A stretch of DNA of 64,000 nt from assembly GCA_031180825.1 (NCBI GenBank), contig JAPSLM010000002.1:124001-188000 (forward strand). Direction: 5' to 3'. Every line of letters begins with the position of its first letter. The first letter of the stretch is position 1. Origin of the DNA: Paenibacillus sp. Lineage in GTDB: Bacteria; Bacillota; Bacilli; Paenibacillales; NBRC-103111. The notes under the pieces are model-generated. The model saw only the letters and a list, made by a program, of their open reading frames with translations. It was not told the origin of the DNA and did not search any database. A program made the translations under genes and the position numbers. Shown in pieces: positions 15,586-24,312 of this stretch.

Positions 15586-15999
15586 TTAATCCGTACTTAA
15601 AAACCGCTCCCGTATGTCCGGAGCGGGCAGCATGCAGGAACTCTGCTTGCCGAACCAGCGATAGCGCCGCCGCGCAAACCAACGATAGAACGGGTCCCTG
15701 ATTGGCCGTGGAATGACGATAGCCAAGTAAGCCGCCTTCCATAAGCCGTCCAGACGTCTCGCGATGCGCAGCACCGCGGTCGATTCGGTATACGCCTTCC
15801 CGCGTTCAATCAGTACGATCGAATCTGTCCCGCGGGCTTCGGGGCAGGCTGCAAGCAGTGCGCTACCGGCACTCGACTGCTGCGAGGCAAAACGAAAATA
15901 TCCGCTGCGGTCGCGCTTGACGATAAACTGAACCGACCGGTTGCAAAAATGACACACGCCGTCGAACAAAACAACCGCATGCTCCTTAGGGACCGCCAT
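15586..15999 (-). CDS. DCC-family thiol-disulfide oxidoreductase (DUF393)
   Basis: A 137-residue protein with the family motif DGVCHFCN (Cys16-x2-Cys19, a thioredoxin-like CxxC pair) after a first beta strand. A WFARRRYRWFGK stretch and a Cys-containing PAPDIRERF end are typical of the YuxK/DCC family. Family members are predicted thiol oxidoreductases with no fixed substrate. It is the first gene of a three-gene operon with the DoxX-like and 44-residue membrane proteins. Confidence 0.87.
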   Translation of the reverse strand: MAVPKEHAVVLFDGVCHFCNRSVQFIVKRDRSGYFRFASQQSSAGSALLAACPEARGTDSIVLIERGKAYTESTAVLRIARRLDGLWKAAYLAIVIPRPIRDPFYRWFARRRYRWFGKQSSCMLPAPDIRERFLSTD

Positions 16000-16207
16000 A
16001 CTCCAACCCCCTCCTATTGCGACTTCCTCTCTTGCAACAGAATAGCGGTGCGAGGTTAAATTAAAGTCAGGTTCAAGTTTAAATTCCGTTTAAAATTACG
16101 GGATTCGCCGCTTTTACCGGCGCTTGCGGAGCGCCCGCTTTTGCTTTGAATGAGATCTGATCGCCGATTTTCGATAAAAATCACATATCGTTCAAAAATG
16201 TTATGTA

Positions 16208-16236
16208 TTGCCCTGGAAAACTCTCGGATGTAATAT
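16208..16236 (+). promoter_or_regulatory. Promoter of the Rap/Phr-like cassette
   Basis: TTGCCC (16208-16213), a 17-bp spacer and TAATAT (16231-16236), with the start codon about 30 bp downstream. The surrounding 100 bases are A+T-rich. Confidence 0.55.
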
Positions 16237-16269
16237 TATGGTATTAATAGAAAGGAGTGTTTGAACGCT

Positions 16270-17301
16270 ATGACAAATGTACGCGGGCTGGAAACGGAAT
16301 TGAAAGATCAATTTTTTTATGTAGCGGAATATCTTTTCAAAGAGGAAAAAAAAGCGGAAGCCGCGCCTTTGTATCGTTATATTATCGATCGGGAAACCGA
16401 TCCTCACGATCGAACGTTCCTGCTGTGTCAATTCCGGTTATTCCAATGTCTTGTCGGTGTGAGTTCGGAAGGCAACAGGGAAGCTTTGGCGAATTTCGAA
16501 GCGTTCTATAGCGATTTGCCGGAAGATATTCGGCTTGATGCGGTGCTGCTTATGGCAAATGTTTGTTATTCGTTAAGCGATTGGAAAAAGGTAGAGCGTT
16601 ATGGAGAGGAACTTCATACATTAGCCAAAAACATCTATCAAAATTTAATAAATGAAAAAAATGTTAAAAACCTACAAATGGAACGGCATTTAGTGGTATA
16701 TTATGGACATGGGCTACGTATCAAGGGATTTATTCTGAGTATGCAAGGACGATACGAAGAAGCGAAAAAGTACGTTGCACAGTATTCAGACCTTGGATGG
16801 TTCGAGTTCCTTGACGAAACGGGGAAAAAGGAGGTTGAGAAGTTTAAAACCTGGGGCAAGGGCAATATGTTCATCCTTGAATTGAATACCGGAAACAGCA
16901 GTATTCTCCCGGAATTTATGGAATATTTGGAAGGCAACCCGGATATAATTTTGCAAGGAATGTTAGCAGCGGTTGAATCTGCGAATAAGTTCAATTTCTC
17001 CGTTGACGACATGTTGAAGAAATTTTGCGGGAAGCTTCCCCCTATAAATGCTGACGTTACTTATATTAACGGGACGCAATTATTTCATTTTTGGTTCGAG
17101 AAAGCGAAATACAGTTTTAACCGAAATTTGATGATTAATGGAATCGACGAATTGTTGTATGCCTTATACCTAGCCCATAAAATGAAATATTACACCGGTT
17201 TCGAAAAGTGCGCTTCTTTGTATCGGGAACACAGCGATTATGCGACAGAGCAGCAAAAATGGAATTACAAACATATCGTGGAAGGAGTGTTTGACTTATG
17301 A
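16270..17301 (+). CDS. Rap-like helical-repeat (TPR-type) regulator without HTH
   Basis: A 343-residue, all-helical cytoplasmic protein with no signal or membrane segment. It reads as repeated helix pairs of TPR type (AEYLFKEEKKAEAAPLYRYII, LLMANVCYSLSDWKKVERYGEEL, FILSMQGRYEEAKKYVAQYSD). The region around YSDLGWFEFLDETG resembles, from memory, a Paenibacillus group of peptide-sensing-type regulators that normally carry an N-terminal XRE helix-turn-helix. That domain is missing here, so this resembles Rap proteins, which act by protein binding. The ATG at 16270 has AAAGGAG 12 bp upstream; a TTG at 16261 is possible. Its stop overlaps the start of a small exported-peptide gene by 4 bp, as in rap-phr pairs. 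Base composition is more A+T-rich than its neighbours, hinting at transfer. Confidence 0.7.
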   Translation: MTNVRGLETELKDQFFYVAEYLFKEEKKAEAAPLYRYIIDRETDPHDRTFLLCQFRLFQCLVGVSSEGNREALANFEAFYSDLPEDIRLDAVLLMANVCYSLSDWKKVERYGEELHTLAKNIYQNLINEKNVKNLQMERHLVVYYGHGLRIKGFILSMQGRYEEAKKYVAQYSDLGWFEFLDETGKKEVEKFKTWGKGNMFILELNTGNSSILPEFMEYLEGNPDIILQGMLAAVESANKFNFSVDDMLKKFCGKLPPINADVTYINGTQLFHFWFEKAKYSFNRNLMINGIDELLYALYLAHKMKYYTGFEKCASLYREHSDYATEQQKWNYKHIVEGVFDL

Positions 17302-17444
17302 AAAAAACATTCTTGTCTTTCATTATGGGGATGGTATTGTTAAGCGGCATATCGGTAGCAACCTTTGGCCAAATTCATATTGGATGGGAAACGCCGCAGC
17401 AAACCAATCTGACGACTTTCGATCATATTGGATGGGGCGGTTAA
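17298..17444 (+). CDS. Phr-like exported peptide precursor (48 residues)
   Basis: The ATG overlaps the stop of the upstream regulator (ATGA) and GGAAGGAGTG lies 11 bp upstream, a strong site for translation. The product has a classical export signal (MKKTFLSFIMGMVLLSGISV, then ATFG) and a 24-residue mature part starting QIHIGWETPQQ and ending FDHIGWGG. The motif HIGW occurs twice, as if one signal unit had been duplicated. Size, signal and overlap match Phr-type pheromone precursors of the RRNPP systems. I know of no Phr with this ending, so the ligand sequence would be new. Function is inferred from architecture only. Confidence 0.65.
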   Translation: MKKTFLSFIMGMVLLSGISVATFGQIHIGWETPQQTNLTTFDHIGWGG

Positions 17445-17474
17445 TATCGAGATCAGGAACTTCATAACAAAATG

Positions 17475-17512
17475 AGTCCCGGCCGGCAATCGAACTGGTC
17501 AGGGACTTTTTC
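17475..17512 (+). terminator. Terminator after the peptide cassette
   Basis: AGTCCC (17475-17480) and GGGACT (17502-17507), supported by GGCC/GGTC pairing, are followed by TTTTTCG. Confidence 0.7.
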
Positions 17513-17527
17513 GTTTATGCGCCGCAC

Positions 17528-17557
17528 GTATAACTTTGCCATGGAAATCGCATCCTA
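17528..17557 (+). promoter_or_regulatory. Possible SigG-type promoter of the ger operon
   Basis: CATCCTA (17551-17557) resembles the SigG -10 CATACTA, and GTATAA (17528-17533) is a poor match to its -35 at 17-bp spacing. Forespore expression is expected for germinant receptors; the sequence support is weak. Confidence 0.3.
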
Positions 17558-17585
17558 ACGTGTAACTTATTCTCTCACACACAGG

Positions 17586-19133
17586 ATGATCGCCATGGCT
17601 TTTTTGCATAATTGGATTCGAGGAAAGAAGAGCTTCGCGTCGCAGGGGCAGGCGAACCACAAGCTGAATGCCCCGATCAGCTCCGTATTATCGCAAAATA
17701 TTGCCGATTTGCACGGGCTGTTCAGTCAAACGCCCGATTTGGTCGTGCGCCATTTTGTGATCAAGCAGACGGGCAATCAGGCGGCCATCGCTTATTTGGA
17801 CGGGATCACGGATAAAAACTCCCTCAACAACGACGTGCTGCGCCCGCTTCAATTCGAATCGGACGCGAATGCGCCGGGCCATTTGCCCCGGGTGAACGTC
17901 GGCAATATCCGGACGATCCGTCTGTGGTCCGAGCTCGAAATGGCCTTGCTTCAAGGTGTCAGCATTTTATTCGAAGAGGGCCGCAGCGAAGCCGTCGTAT
18001 TCAATACGCAGGGATGGCCGCAGCGGGCCATCGAAGACCCGCAGCTCGAAGCGTCGCTTAAGGGGGCGCATCAAGGCTTTGTCGAGACCGGCAGCCAGAA
18101 CATCGCTCTGATCCGCCGTTACATTCCGAACCGTGAGCTGAAAATTAAAGAGCTGACAGTCGGCCGACGGGGAAACACCCGGGTATCGATTTTGTACATG
18201 GCCGATACCGTCCATCCCGAAGTGTTGAAGGAAATTGATGACCGCATTCGTCAGGTGGACATCGATGCCATCATTAACACGGGGGAATTGGCCGAGCTGA
18301 TCGAGGATAACCCATACTCGCCTTTCCCGCAGTTTATCGCCACCGAACGCCCGGACTCGGCCGCCGCCCAGCTATTGCAGGGGAGATTTGTCGTCGTCGT
18401 CGACCGTTCGCCCAGCGTTCTGATCGGGCCCGCGACTTTCACTTCGTTTTTTCAAAGCGTGGACGATTACAGTACACGCTGGATCGTAGCGTCTTTTACG
18501 CGCTTGATGAGGTTTATGGGATTTGCCGTAGCCGTCTTTTTACCGGCGCTCTATATCGCCGTCATTTCCTTTAATTACGAGGTCATTCCGCTGCAATTGC
18601 TGTTGTCGATCGGAGAATCCCGGGCGCGTGTGCCGTTTCCTCCGCTTGTCGAAGCGCTGCTTATGGAAATTACGCTGGAAATGATGCGCGAAGCGGGAGT
18701 GCGGCTTCCGGCTCCCATCGGACAAACGGTCGGGATCGTCGGGGGGATCGTCATCGGTCAAGCGGCCGTCTCCGCGGGAATCGTCAGCAACATTATGGTT
18801 ATCGTAGTTGCTTCCACGGCGATCGCTTCGTTTATTATCCCGAATTACGATATGGCTTCGGGCGTGCGGCTGCTTCGGTTTCCGATGATGATCATCGCCT
18901 CGATGTTCGGAATCGTGGGCATCGTGATCGGCATGATGACTTTGATCGGGCACTTGATTTCACTGGAATCGATAGGTACGCCTTACGGCAATCCGATCGC
19001 CCCGATGCGGTTTCCCGATATGAAAGACACGTTCGTTCGTCTGCCCTTATGGAGCATGAAGGCTCGTCCCAAGAGCTCGCGTGCCGTTAATCCGCAAAGA
19101 ATGGGCGACAACCATCCGAAAGGTGACGGCTGA
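17586..19133 (+). CDS. Spore germinant receptor subunit A (GerA family)
   Basis: A 515-residue GerA/GerKA-type protein. A soluble N-terminal domain of about 280 residues starts with LSQNIADLHGLFSQTPDLVVRHF. The conserved segment DYSTRWIVASFTRLMRFMGFAVAVFLPALYIAVISFNYE leads into about five membrane helices, and a basic cytoplasmic tail follows. The A subunit sits in the spore inner membrane and, with B and C subunits, senses nutrient germinants and starts ion release. The start is ATG 17586 or ATG 17595. The stop is directly followed by the ATG of the B subunit. It is the only A gene for two B/C pairs in this operon. Confidence 0.93.
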   Translation: MIAMAFLHNWIRGKKSFASQGQANHKLNAPISSVLSQNIADLHGLFSQTPDLVVRHFVIKQTGNQAAIAYLDGITDKNSLNNDVLRPLQFESDANAPGHLPRVNVGNIRTIRLWSELEMALLQGVSILFEEGRSEAVVFNTQGWPQRAIEDPQLEASLKGAHQGFVETGSQNIALIRRYIPNRELKIKELTVGRRGNTRVSILYMADTVHPEVLKEIDDRIRQVDIDAIINTGELAELIEDNPYSPFPQFIATERPDSAAAQLLQGRFVVVVDRSPSVLIGPATFTSFFQSVDDYSTRWIVASFTRLMRFMGFAVAVFLPALYIAVISFNYEVIPLQLLLSIGESRARVPFPPLVEALLMEITLEMMREAGVRLPAPIGQTVGIVGGIVIGQAAVSAGIVSNIMVIVVASTAIASFIIPNYDMASGVRLLRFPMMIIASMFGIVGIVIGMMTLIGHLISLESIGTPYGNPIAPMRFPDMKDTFVRLPLWSMKARPKSSRAVNPQRMGDNHPKGDG

Positions 19134-20237
19134 ATGAAGAAGTATGCGTATAACGAGATCACGCTGATGCAATATATTTTGTTGATTCACGGAATGCAGG
19201 TGGGGATCGGGGTGCTCCAGCTCCCCCGCCTGCTCGCGGAGAAGGCCGGGACGGACGGCTGGATTTCCTTGATCATCGGTTGGCTGATTTCCATGCTCGT
19301 CAGTCTGGTCATCACCCGGATCATGAAATTTTATCCGGAAGGAACGCTGCTGGAGCTCCTGTCCCATTATTTCGGCCGTTGGGCGGGGAAGCTTGCGGCG
19401 GTCGTGTTCTGCGCCTATTTCTTTTACTTTTTCTCCATTGTCATTGTCCGGGCCGTGCTTTTTTTGAAGCTGTGGATTTTGCCGCAAACCCCGGACGCGA
19501 CGATATTGATTTTACTTTTAATCCCGAGCTGCCTTATTGCTTTGGGCGGTATACGCATTTTGGGAAGGTATGCGGAGCTGGCGTTTTACATGTCGTTGTG
19601 GCTTCCCGTCTTCTACCTGTTTCCTTTGTCGGTCAGCCATCATTGGCTTCATCTTCTTCCCGTGCTCAAGGAAGGCTGGAAACCTGTCCTGGAGGCAACC
19701 CTGTCCACCGTCGTGTCTTTCCTGGGGTTTGAAACAGCCTTTTTCCTCTATCCTTTCTTGCAAAAGAAACAGTCCGCTTCGACAGGGATGATCATTGCTA
19801 ACGTTCTCACGATGGTCGTATATCTGGGGATTACGATTGTTTGCTTCGTTTTTTTCAGCCCCGACGAGATTACGCAGTACAACGAGCCGACGCTCAGCGT
19901 GCTGAAGGTGACGGAGCTCCGGTTTGTCGAACGGATGGAAATTGTGTTCCTGGCATTTTATTTGTTTATTTTGTCGACTACAGCGATGCCGATGATATAC
20001 TTGACTATTTTTTGCTCGAACTGGCTCTTCGGCACAAAAGCTTTCCGCGGACATTTTTGGGTTGTGGCGGCGGTTGTTCTCGCTTATGTCGTTTTCTTCG
20101 TCCCGACCTTTCCGCAGAGCGATAAATCTCAGGTGATTTTCGGCAACATCGCGCTGTGCCTTTGCTTCGTCTTTCCTTTTGTCCTATGGTTCCTGCTGTG
20201 GATGAAAACTCGTTTTGCTCGGAGGAAGCTCGCATGA
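19134..20237 (+). CDS. Spore germinant receptor subunit B (GerB family), first copy
   Basis: A 367-residue membrane protein of the spore-germination/APC-superfamily permease family with ten predicted helices. The family start MKKYAYNEITLMQYILLIHGMQVGIGVLQLPR carries the G(V/I)GxLQLPR segment. GerB subunits are thought to bind the nutrient germinant. The ATG directly abuts the gerA stop (TGAATG), so translation is coupled. It is close in sequence to the second copy at 21389 (MKKYAYNDITLMQYIFLI), so the pair arose by tandem duplication. Confidence 0.92.
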   Translation: MKKYAYNEITLMQYILLIHGMQVGIGVLQLPRLLAEKAGTDGWISLIIGWLISMLVSLVITRIMKFYPEGTLLELLSHYFGRWAGKLAAVVFCAYFFYFFSIVIVRAVLFLKLWILPQTPDATILILLLIPSCLIALGGIRILGRYAELAFYMSLWLPVFYLFPLSVSHHWLHLLPVLKEGWKPVLEATLSTVVSFLGFETAFFLYPFLQKKQSASTGMIIANVLTMVVYLGITIVCFVFFSPDEITQYNEPTLSVLKVTELRFVERMEIVFLAFYLFILSTTAMPMIYLTIFCSNWLFGTKAFRGHFWVVAAVVLAYVVFFVPTFPQSDKSQVIFGNIALCLCFVFPFVLWFLLWMKTRFARRKLA

Positions 20238-21343
20238 AACGATGGCTTTCGCTCGGACTGCTGGTTCTTCTGTTCGTGCCCGGCTGCGGCAGCGATAAGA
20301 TTAATGTCGAGGAGCTGACGCTCGGCTTAATGCTCGGCATGGATCTGGACCAAGATAACCATATGGTGTATTACTTGTCCAGTCCCGTATTTAACAAGGA
20401 AGCGAAGAAGAAAAACGAAGAGTTCGGCCGTAAAACGGAAACGCTTCGCCAATCGATGACGGGGTTCGATGCGATGACGACCGGGCTGACCATCCGGGGA
20501 AAGGTGCAGGTTATTTTGATTGGCAAACGCGTGCTGCAGCACCCGGATTGGTTCCGGATGCTCGACGTCGTGTACCGGGACGCCAAATATTCCGTGAACG
20601 CCCGGGTAGTGGCCGTGGACGGGCCGGTTTCGGAAGTCATTAATTTCTATCCGATGGATAAGCCGCGACTGCCGCTGCACATGACCCGATTGATCGATAC
20701 GGCCAACCGGAGGGGGATCACCGTACGGACGACGCTGCAGGAGCTGCACCGGCAAATGTACGAGAAAGGGGTTACGCCCTCGATCAGTGAAGTCAAGAAA
20801 AACAATGCCGTTGAAGTGAAAGGAACGGCCGTGCTGAACGAACGCGGGAAGTATGCGGGACTGCTCGGCTTGCAAGAGAGCACCCTGCTGCTTATTTTGC
20901 AAGATCGCGAGAAGGAGATGAACCTGTCGGTTCAAATTCCGGGAAAGGACAAGCAGGGGCCGATCCGCCGAAACGTGGTCACCTTTCGGGCAAAAAACGC
21001 CAAGACGAAAATAAAAACCAAGCACGTTCAAGACAGGTTTCAATTCGACATCGATATCCAACTGCCGATTGCTTTGTCGGAGCGGCTGTTCCCGTTCGAC
21101 GTTAAGAAAAATGGAGAAGAGCTGCAGCAGGCCATGAACGAGCAGCTCAAGAGGCAGTTCGAACAAATAATCCGCAGTTTTCAAAAGCATCAAACCGATC
21201 CGATCGGTCTCGGGCTTTACGCCCGCGCGTATGAGTACCAAGCCTACAAGAAGGTGCAGGAGCATTGGGGCGAAGCGTTCGCCAAGGCCGACGTGAAGCT
21301 TTCTGTAAAAACGGAAATTACCGATATGGGGCCGGTCAAATAA
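20234..21343 (+). CDS. Spore germinant receptor lipoprotein subunit C (GerC family), first copy
   Basis: A 369-residue lipoprotein with lipobox VPGC (Cys18) and the GerC opening INVEELTLGLMLGMDLD. The C-terminal domain ends with a QAYKKVQEHWGEAFAKADVKLSV stretch typical of GerC proteins. It is the outward-facing subunit of the receptor. The ATG lies inside the end of the B gene (4-bp ATGA overlap); a longer upstream frame is only read-through of that overlap. Confidence 0.92.
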   Translation: MKRWLSLGLLVLLFVPGCGSDKINVEELTLGLMLGMDLDQDNHMVYYLSSPVFNKEAKKKNEEFGRKTETLRQSMTGFDAMTTGLTIRGKVQVILIGKRVLQHPDWFRMLDVVYRDAKYSVNARVVAVDGPVSEVINFYPMDKPRLPLHMTRLIDTANRRGITVRTTLQELHRQMYEKGVTPSISEVKKNNAVEVKGTAVLNERGKYAGLLGLQESTLLLILQDREKEMNLSVQIPGKDKQGPIRRNVVTFRAKNAKTKIKTKHVQDRFQFDIDIQLPIALSERLFPFDVKKNGEELQQAMNEQLKRQFEQIIRSFQKHQTDPIGLGLYARAYEYQAYKKVQEHWGEAFAKADVKLSVKTEITDMGPVK

Positions 21344-21388
21344 AACGACGACCGAAGCATATTCAATCCGTAAAGCGGGTGATGACGA

Positions 21389-22492
21389 ATGAAAAAGTAT
21401 GCGTATAATGACATCACATTGATGCAATATATTTTTCTGATCGCCAGCATTCAACTGGGTATCGGTCTGCTTCAACTGCCCCGTGAATTGGCCGAGCGCG
21501 CGGGAAGCGACGGGTGGATCGCCGTCCTCATCGGTTTTGTCATCGCCACCTGCTCCAGTCTAATGATTGTCGAAGTGATGAAGCGTCATCCGGACGGGAC
21601 GCTTTTTGATCTGCTGAAGCGCTACGTGGGGAAATGGGCGGGACAAGCCGCAGCGGTCGTTACAGCACTGTACTTCGCTTTCTTTTCCTATACCATCATG
21701 GTGAGGGCGGTGTTGTTCCTCAAGTCGTGGATTTTACCGAAAACACCTGATTTCGTCATGCTGATTCTGCTCGTCGTCCCGTCGTATTTGGTTGCCCGGG
21801 GAGGCGTTCGCGTGTTAGGGCGCTATGCGGAGCTTGTTTTTTATATCACCTTGTGGATGCCCTTTTTTTACCTCCTCTCCTTGAGAGAGAGCAATTGGCT
21901 GTATATGCTTCCTTTGTTTAAAGAGGGGCTTCAGCCGATTCTGCAGGCGGTGCAGCCGACGCTGTTCGCCTTTTTAGGGTTTGAAGTGGCGTTTCTCTTG
22001 TATCCCTTTCTCAAATCCAAACAATACGCCTCCACAGGGATTATTGTCGCCAATACGCTGACGCTGCTCGTTTACCTGCATGTTACCGTGACCTGCACCG
22101 TATTTTTTAGCCCGGATGCGATTACCCACTTTAACGAACCGTCGGTCAATGTGCTGAAAACGATGGAATTCCGGTTTATCGAACGGCTGGAAATCGTGTT
22201 TCTCGCTTTCTTTGTCATGATTATTTCGACGACATGGCTGCCGGGGATGTACTTCTCCGTTTTCTCGGTGAATTGGATGTTCGGGAAAGAAGATCACCGT
22301 AGACTGCTTCAATGGTTAATGCTGCTTTTTGTCGTCAGCGTGTTCTTTGTTATGCCGACGTTCAACAAGACCGATAAATGGATTGACATCGTCAACTTGA
22401 CCGGGATCTTCTTCGGTTATTTGTTTCCTTATGTTTTGTGGTTGTACGTATGGCTTCACGATCGTCTGCAGCGGAGGCGAAGGGGTACATGA
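21389..22492 (+). CDS. Spore germinant receptor subunit B (GerB family), second copy
   Basis: A 367-residue paralogue of the B subunit at 19134, with identical length and the same ten-helix layout. The first 14 residues match except at one position (MKKYAYNDITLMQY). It starts 45 bp after the first C gene, following GCGGGTGATGACGA, so it is in the same operon but not overlapping. A second B subunit with its own C partner would allow a second receptor of different specificity sharing the single A subunit. Confidence 0.92.
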   Translation: MKKYAYNDITLMQYIFLIASIQLGIGLLQLPRELAERAGSDGWIAVLIGFVIATCSSLMIVEVMKRHPDGTLFDLLKRYVGKWAGQAAAVVTALYFAFFSYTIMVRAVLFLKSWILPKTPDFVMLILLVVPSYLVARGGVRVLGRYAELVFYITLWMPFFYLLSLRESNWLYMLPLFKEGLQPILQAVQPTLFAFLGFEVAFLLYPFLKSKQYASTGIIVANTLTLLVYLHVTVTCTVFFSPDAITHFNEPSVNVLKTMEFRFIERLEIVFLAFFVMIISTTWLPGMYFSVFSVNWMFGKEDHRRLLQWLMLLFVVSVFFVMPTFNKTDKWIDIVNLTGIFFGYLFPYVLWLYVWLHDRLQRRRRGT

Positions 22493-23604
22493 AGCGATGG
22501 ATGCGGGTGGCGGCATTGGCCGTCTGCGTGGCGATATTGCCCGGATGTTGGGATCAGGCGAATATCGAGAATTTAACGCTTGGTTTATCGGTAGGCCTCG
22601 ACTTGGACGAGAAAGATCGTTTGGTGGTCTATATGGCTGCTCCCGTGTTCAGTAAAGAGGCGAAGAGAAAAAATGAGGTCTACGGATTCCGGACCAAAAC
22701 GATCCGAACGTCAAGAAACAAATTCGATTCCGTCGTGTCCGCCCTTACCGTGGGGGGGAAGTCGCAAGTGCTGCTTCTTGGCAAACGTCTGGTGGAACGG
22801 GGCGGGTGGTTTCCTTTGACGGATGTCTTTTTACGGGACGGGAAGCAAACCGTCAATGCGAAGGTTGTGCTTGTGGACGGCCGGGTATCCGATGTACTTA
22901 ACCACCATCCCGAGGACAAGCCGCGGCTTTCTTTTCATTTGACCAGACTGATCGATAAAAACAACCGGCGGAATTTCACTGTCCGGACGACGATCCAGAA
23001 GCTGATTGATCAGAAGTATGAGAAAGGCATGACCCTCTCCATTTCCGAGCTTAAATTGAACGAGGAACTTGAGGTGACGGGCACGGCGCTGCTGGATAAC
23101 AAGGGCAAATACAAGGGCTCGCTGAACCAACAGGAAAGCGCCTTGCTGCTCACTCTGCAGCAGCGTACGGCAGACGAGATTCCTTTCAATATCCATATCC
23201 CGCAGGAGCGAAAGGGCGGTGTTTTCGCCTCGGATATCGTCAGCTTCAACGCAGGCATCGAGAAGGTCAAATTGAAAACGGCTTACAACCAAGGGAAGTT
23301 TCGTTTTGATGTCGCCATCCATTTGTCGGGAGCTTTGACGCAGAAACTGTTCCCTTTTGATTTTTCCAAAAGAGGAGGGGAACTGGAAGCGGAGATTGAA
23401 AAGCAACTGGAGGGGCAATTCTCGAATTTGTTGAAGAAATGCCAGAGTCTGAAGGTCGATCCGGTGGGCTTCGGCATCTACGCGCGGGCGCATCAATATA
23501 AGGCTTATAAGCAGGTGCAGGAGCATTGGGGAGATACGTTGGCGGAAGCGGATGTGAAATTTAAGGTGAAGCTGACGCTCAAGAGCAGCGGGACAACGAA
23601 GTGA
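22489..23604 (+). CDS. Spore germinant receptor lipoprotein subunit C (GerC family), second copy
   Basis: A 371-residue GerC lipoprotein with lipobox LPGC (Cys20), then WDQANIENLTLGLSVGLDLDEKDR. It is clearly paralogous to the C protein at 20234; compare KAYKQVQEHWGDTLAEADVKFKV at the end. The start ATG overlaps the preceding B stop by 4 bp. It is the last gene of the A-B-C-B-C operon. A CCCGGG-rich dyad lies about 30 bp after it but lacks a T tract. Confidence 0.92.
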   Translation: MKRWMRVAALAVCVAILPGCWDQANIENLTLGLSVGLDLDEKDRLVVYMAAPVFSKEAKRKNEVYGFRTKTIRTSRNKFDSVVSALTVGGKSQVLLLGKRLVERGGWFPLTDVFLRDGKQTVNAKVVLVDGRVSDVLNHHPEDKPRLSFHLTRLIDKNNRRNFTVRTTIQKLIDQKYEKGMTLSISELKLNEELEVTGTALLDNKGKYKGSLNQQESALLLTLQQRTADEIPFNIHIPQERKGGVFASDIVSFNAGIEKVKLKTAYNQGKFRFDVAIHLSGALTQKLFPFDFSKRGGELEAEIEKQLEGQFSNLLKKCQSLKVDPVGFGIYARAHQYKAYKQVQEHWGDTLAEADVKFKVKLTLKSSGTTK

Positions 23605-23700
23605 TGCATGCGATTGCCGGCGAGGAACAAAGGCCCCGGGCAGCGGGACAGGCAGACCCGGGGGCAGACCTCGAAATCGCACGGCGGCGGATCGCCGCGA

Positions 23701-24282
23701 CTAGGAACGGAGCTTGTGCTTCTCGAACAGAAAGGCCGCAGCGTGCCGAAAGTGTTCGGAATTCGAATTCGGCCGTGCCAAATAGGCCGTCATGAGAGAG
23801 CCGTTGATCAAAATGATCAATTGCGCGGCAAGCGCTTCGGGATCGGCCGCTCCCGCACGCTTGGCCATTTCCGCTAGTATGCCGTACGTCTCCTTATGGT
23901 AAGCGGTAACCCGTTCATGAACCGGATGGTTCGCATCGGGAAACTCCACGGCCGCATTCAAAAAAGGGCATCCGCGGTAACCGGGCTTTTCCATTCGTGC
24001 GCCGACACAATCCAATACATAATAAAGCTGCCCGGCGGGATTTTCGGGATACCGCCGCTTGGCTTCTTCGATTTCTTCCATATGCCATTGGGAAAACCGC
24101 TCCAAATAAGCGACGACCAGGCCGTCTTTCGTTGCAAAATTACGGTAGAAGCTCGCTTTGGCGACACCGGATTCCTCAATGATCCGATCGATTCCGACCG
24201 CCCGTATCCCCTCTTGATAAAATAAAACGGACGCTACCCGCAAAATTCGTTCTTTGGCCGACGTCTTTTTTTCCAAAATCAT
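23701..24282 (-). CDS. TetR-family regulator divergent from a thioesterase gene
   Basis: A 193-residue TetR protein with N-terminal helix-turn-helix (ILRVASVLFYQEGIRAVGIDRIIEESGVAKASFYRNFATKDGL) and the C-terminal motif YRGCPFLNAAVEFPDANHPVH, common in a large YxaF/LmrA-like subgroup. It is transcribed away from the thioesterase gene at 24462. The shared intergenic region contains a near-perfect 28-bp dyad, the likely binding site for both genes. Confidence 0.88.
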   Translation of the reverse strand: MILEKKTSAKERILRVASVLFYQEGIRAVGIDRIIEESGVAKASFYRNFATKDGLVVAYLERFSQWHMEEIEEAKRRYPENPAGQLYYVLDCVGARMEKPGYRGCPFLNAAVEFPDANHPVHERVTAYHKETYGILAEMAKRAGAADPEALAAQLIILINGSLMTAYLARPNSNSEHFRHAAAFLFEKHKLRS

Positions 24283-24312
24283 TCACTCCGCTCAAAAGTT
24301 TCCTTAATCATG

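Noticed and set aside
23630..23665. CCCCGGG/CCCGGGG dyad after the second GerC gene as a terminator
   Set aside because: The stem is plausible but no T tract follows on either strand.
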